From Bryobacteraceae bacterium (GTDB lineage: Bacteria; Acidobacteriota; Terriglobia; Bryobacterales; Bryobacteraceae): 6,289 bases of DNA. Shown here piece by piece: positions 6,197 to 6,289 of the stretch. A model generated the notes under the pieces. It was not told where the DNA came from and did no database searches. It saw only the letters and a program-made list of their open reading frames with translations. The stretch spans positions 1-6,289 of the forward strand of contig JARKOC010000370.1 in assembly GCA_029975915.1 (NCBI GenBank), given 5' to 3'. The position numbers and the translations under genes are program-made. How positions within the stretch are numbered: the stretch's first letter is position 1; each line of letters begins with the position of its first letter.

Positions 6197-6223
6197 AGAG
6201 AGGCGGTGCGAGGCCGCCTCTCT
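6197..6223 (+). terminator. Perfect 10-bp hairpin, probable terminator or leader stem
   Basis: AGAGAGGCGG at 6197-6206 pairs perfectly with CCGCCTCTCT at 6214-6223 around a 7-base loop. It lies 49 bases after the regulator's final stop, where a terminator is expected. Only a weak T-containing stretch (CGATTCC) follows, so termination may be inefficient. If the promoter at 6174-6182 is active, this stem would also be almost at the 5' end of the next transcript. Confidence 0.5.
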
Positions 6224-6264
6224 CGATTCCAGGCCGAGATTGAGTGTATTGCTGGGGGTGCGCG

Positions 6265-6289
6265 GTGTCCGATCCAGATGTCCTTCTGA
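6265..6289 (+). CDS. Probable 5' end of a downstream gene (eight codons, cut by the right edge)
   Basis: A GTG at 6265-6267 opens a frame reading (M)SDPDVLL to the edge. A GGGGGTG stretch at 6254-6260, close to the GGAGGTG ribosome binding consensus, lies 4 bases upstream. An extended -10 promoter sits about 90 bases upstream. Eight residues allow no family call. An in-frame GTG at 6244 is an alternative start without a ribosome binding site. Confidence 0.35.

Noticed and set aside
1..6289. CRISPR array, insertion sequence, integrase gene or attachment site
   Set aside because: No regularly spaced exact repeats, transposase or recombinase motifs, or terminal inverted repeats were seen. The primase alone is not enough to define a mobile element.

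Overview
The window looks like a piece of a moderately high-GC bacterial chromosome, or a large plasmid or integrated element. It is most likely from the Chloroflexota (Anaerolineae or relatives). The basis is protein architecture, not a marker gene: a SARP/BTAD-type regulator fused to an nSTAND1 NTPase and a long WD40 sensor is typical of that phylum. The idiosyncratic C-terminal tail with two cysteines also fits, from memory of similar proteins. This assignment is inference.

Layout from left to right. (1) Positions 1-72, minus strand: the first 24 codons of an unidentified gene with a good ribosome binding site, running off the left edge. (2) Positions 166-1155, plus strand, divergent from it: a compact DnaG-like primase with a CHC2-type zinc finger and a Toprim catalytic domain but no helicase part. 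Its true start is unclear. Stand-alone proteins of this kind are common on plasmids, phages and integrative elements. (3) Positions 1156-1783: 628 bases with no convincing gene. The first half holds five short GC-rich hairpins and an open but start-less acidic reading frame. The second half holds a TATAAT box and the ribosome binding site of the next gene. (4) Positions 1784-5872, plus strand: a giant regulator with winged-helix DNA-binding domain, BTAD, nSTAND1 NTPase, one membrane segment and WD40 repeats. (5) An in-frame TGA at 5870-5872 cuts the protein in the 13th of 14 repeats. The last 91 codons (5873-6148) stay open in the same frame and plainly encode the missing end. (6) Positions 6149-6289: an extended -10 promoter (TGCTATACT), a perfect 10-bp hairpin, and the probable GTG start of another gene cut by the right edge.

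The primase and the regulator are separated by 628 bases and need not work together. The main point of interest is the regulator. It reads as a membrane-tethered one-component transcription factor, analogous in topology to CadC. The DNA-binding domain and signal-processing NTPase would be in the cytoplasm, and a 14-blade (two seven-blade) WD40 sensor outside. The sensor half contains exactly six cysteines in three closely spaced pairs, as expected of disulfides. The premature TGA removes the last pair, so the gene may be recently inactivated, or the TGA may be a sequence error.
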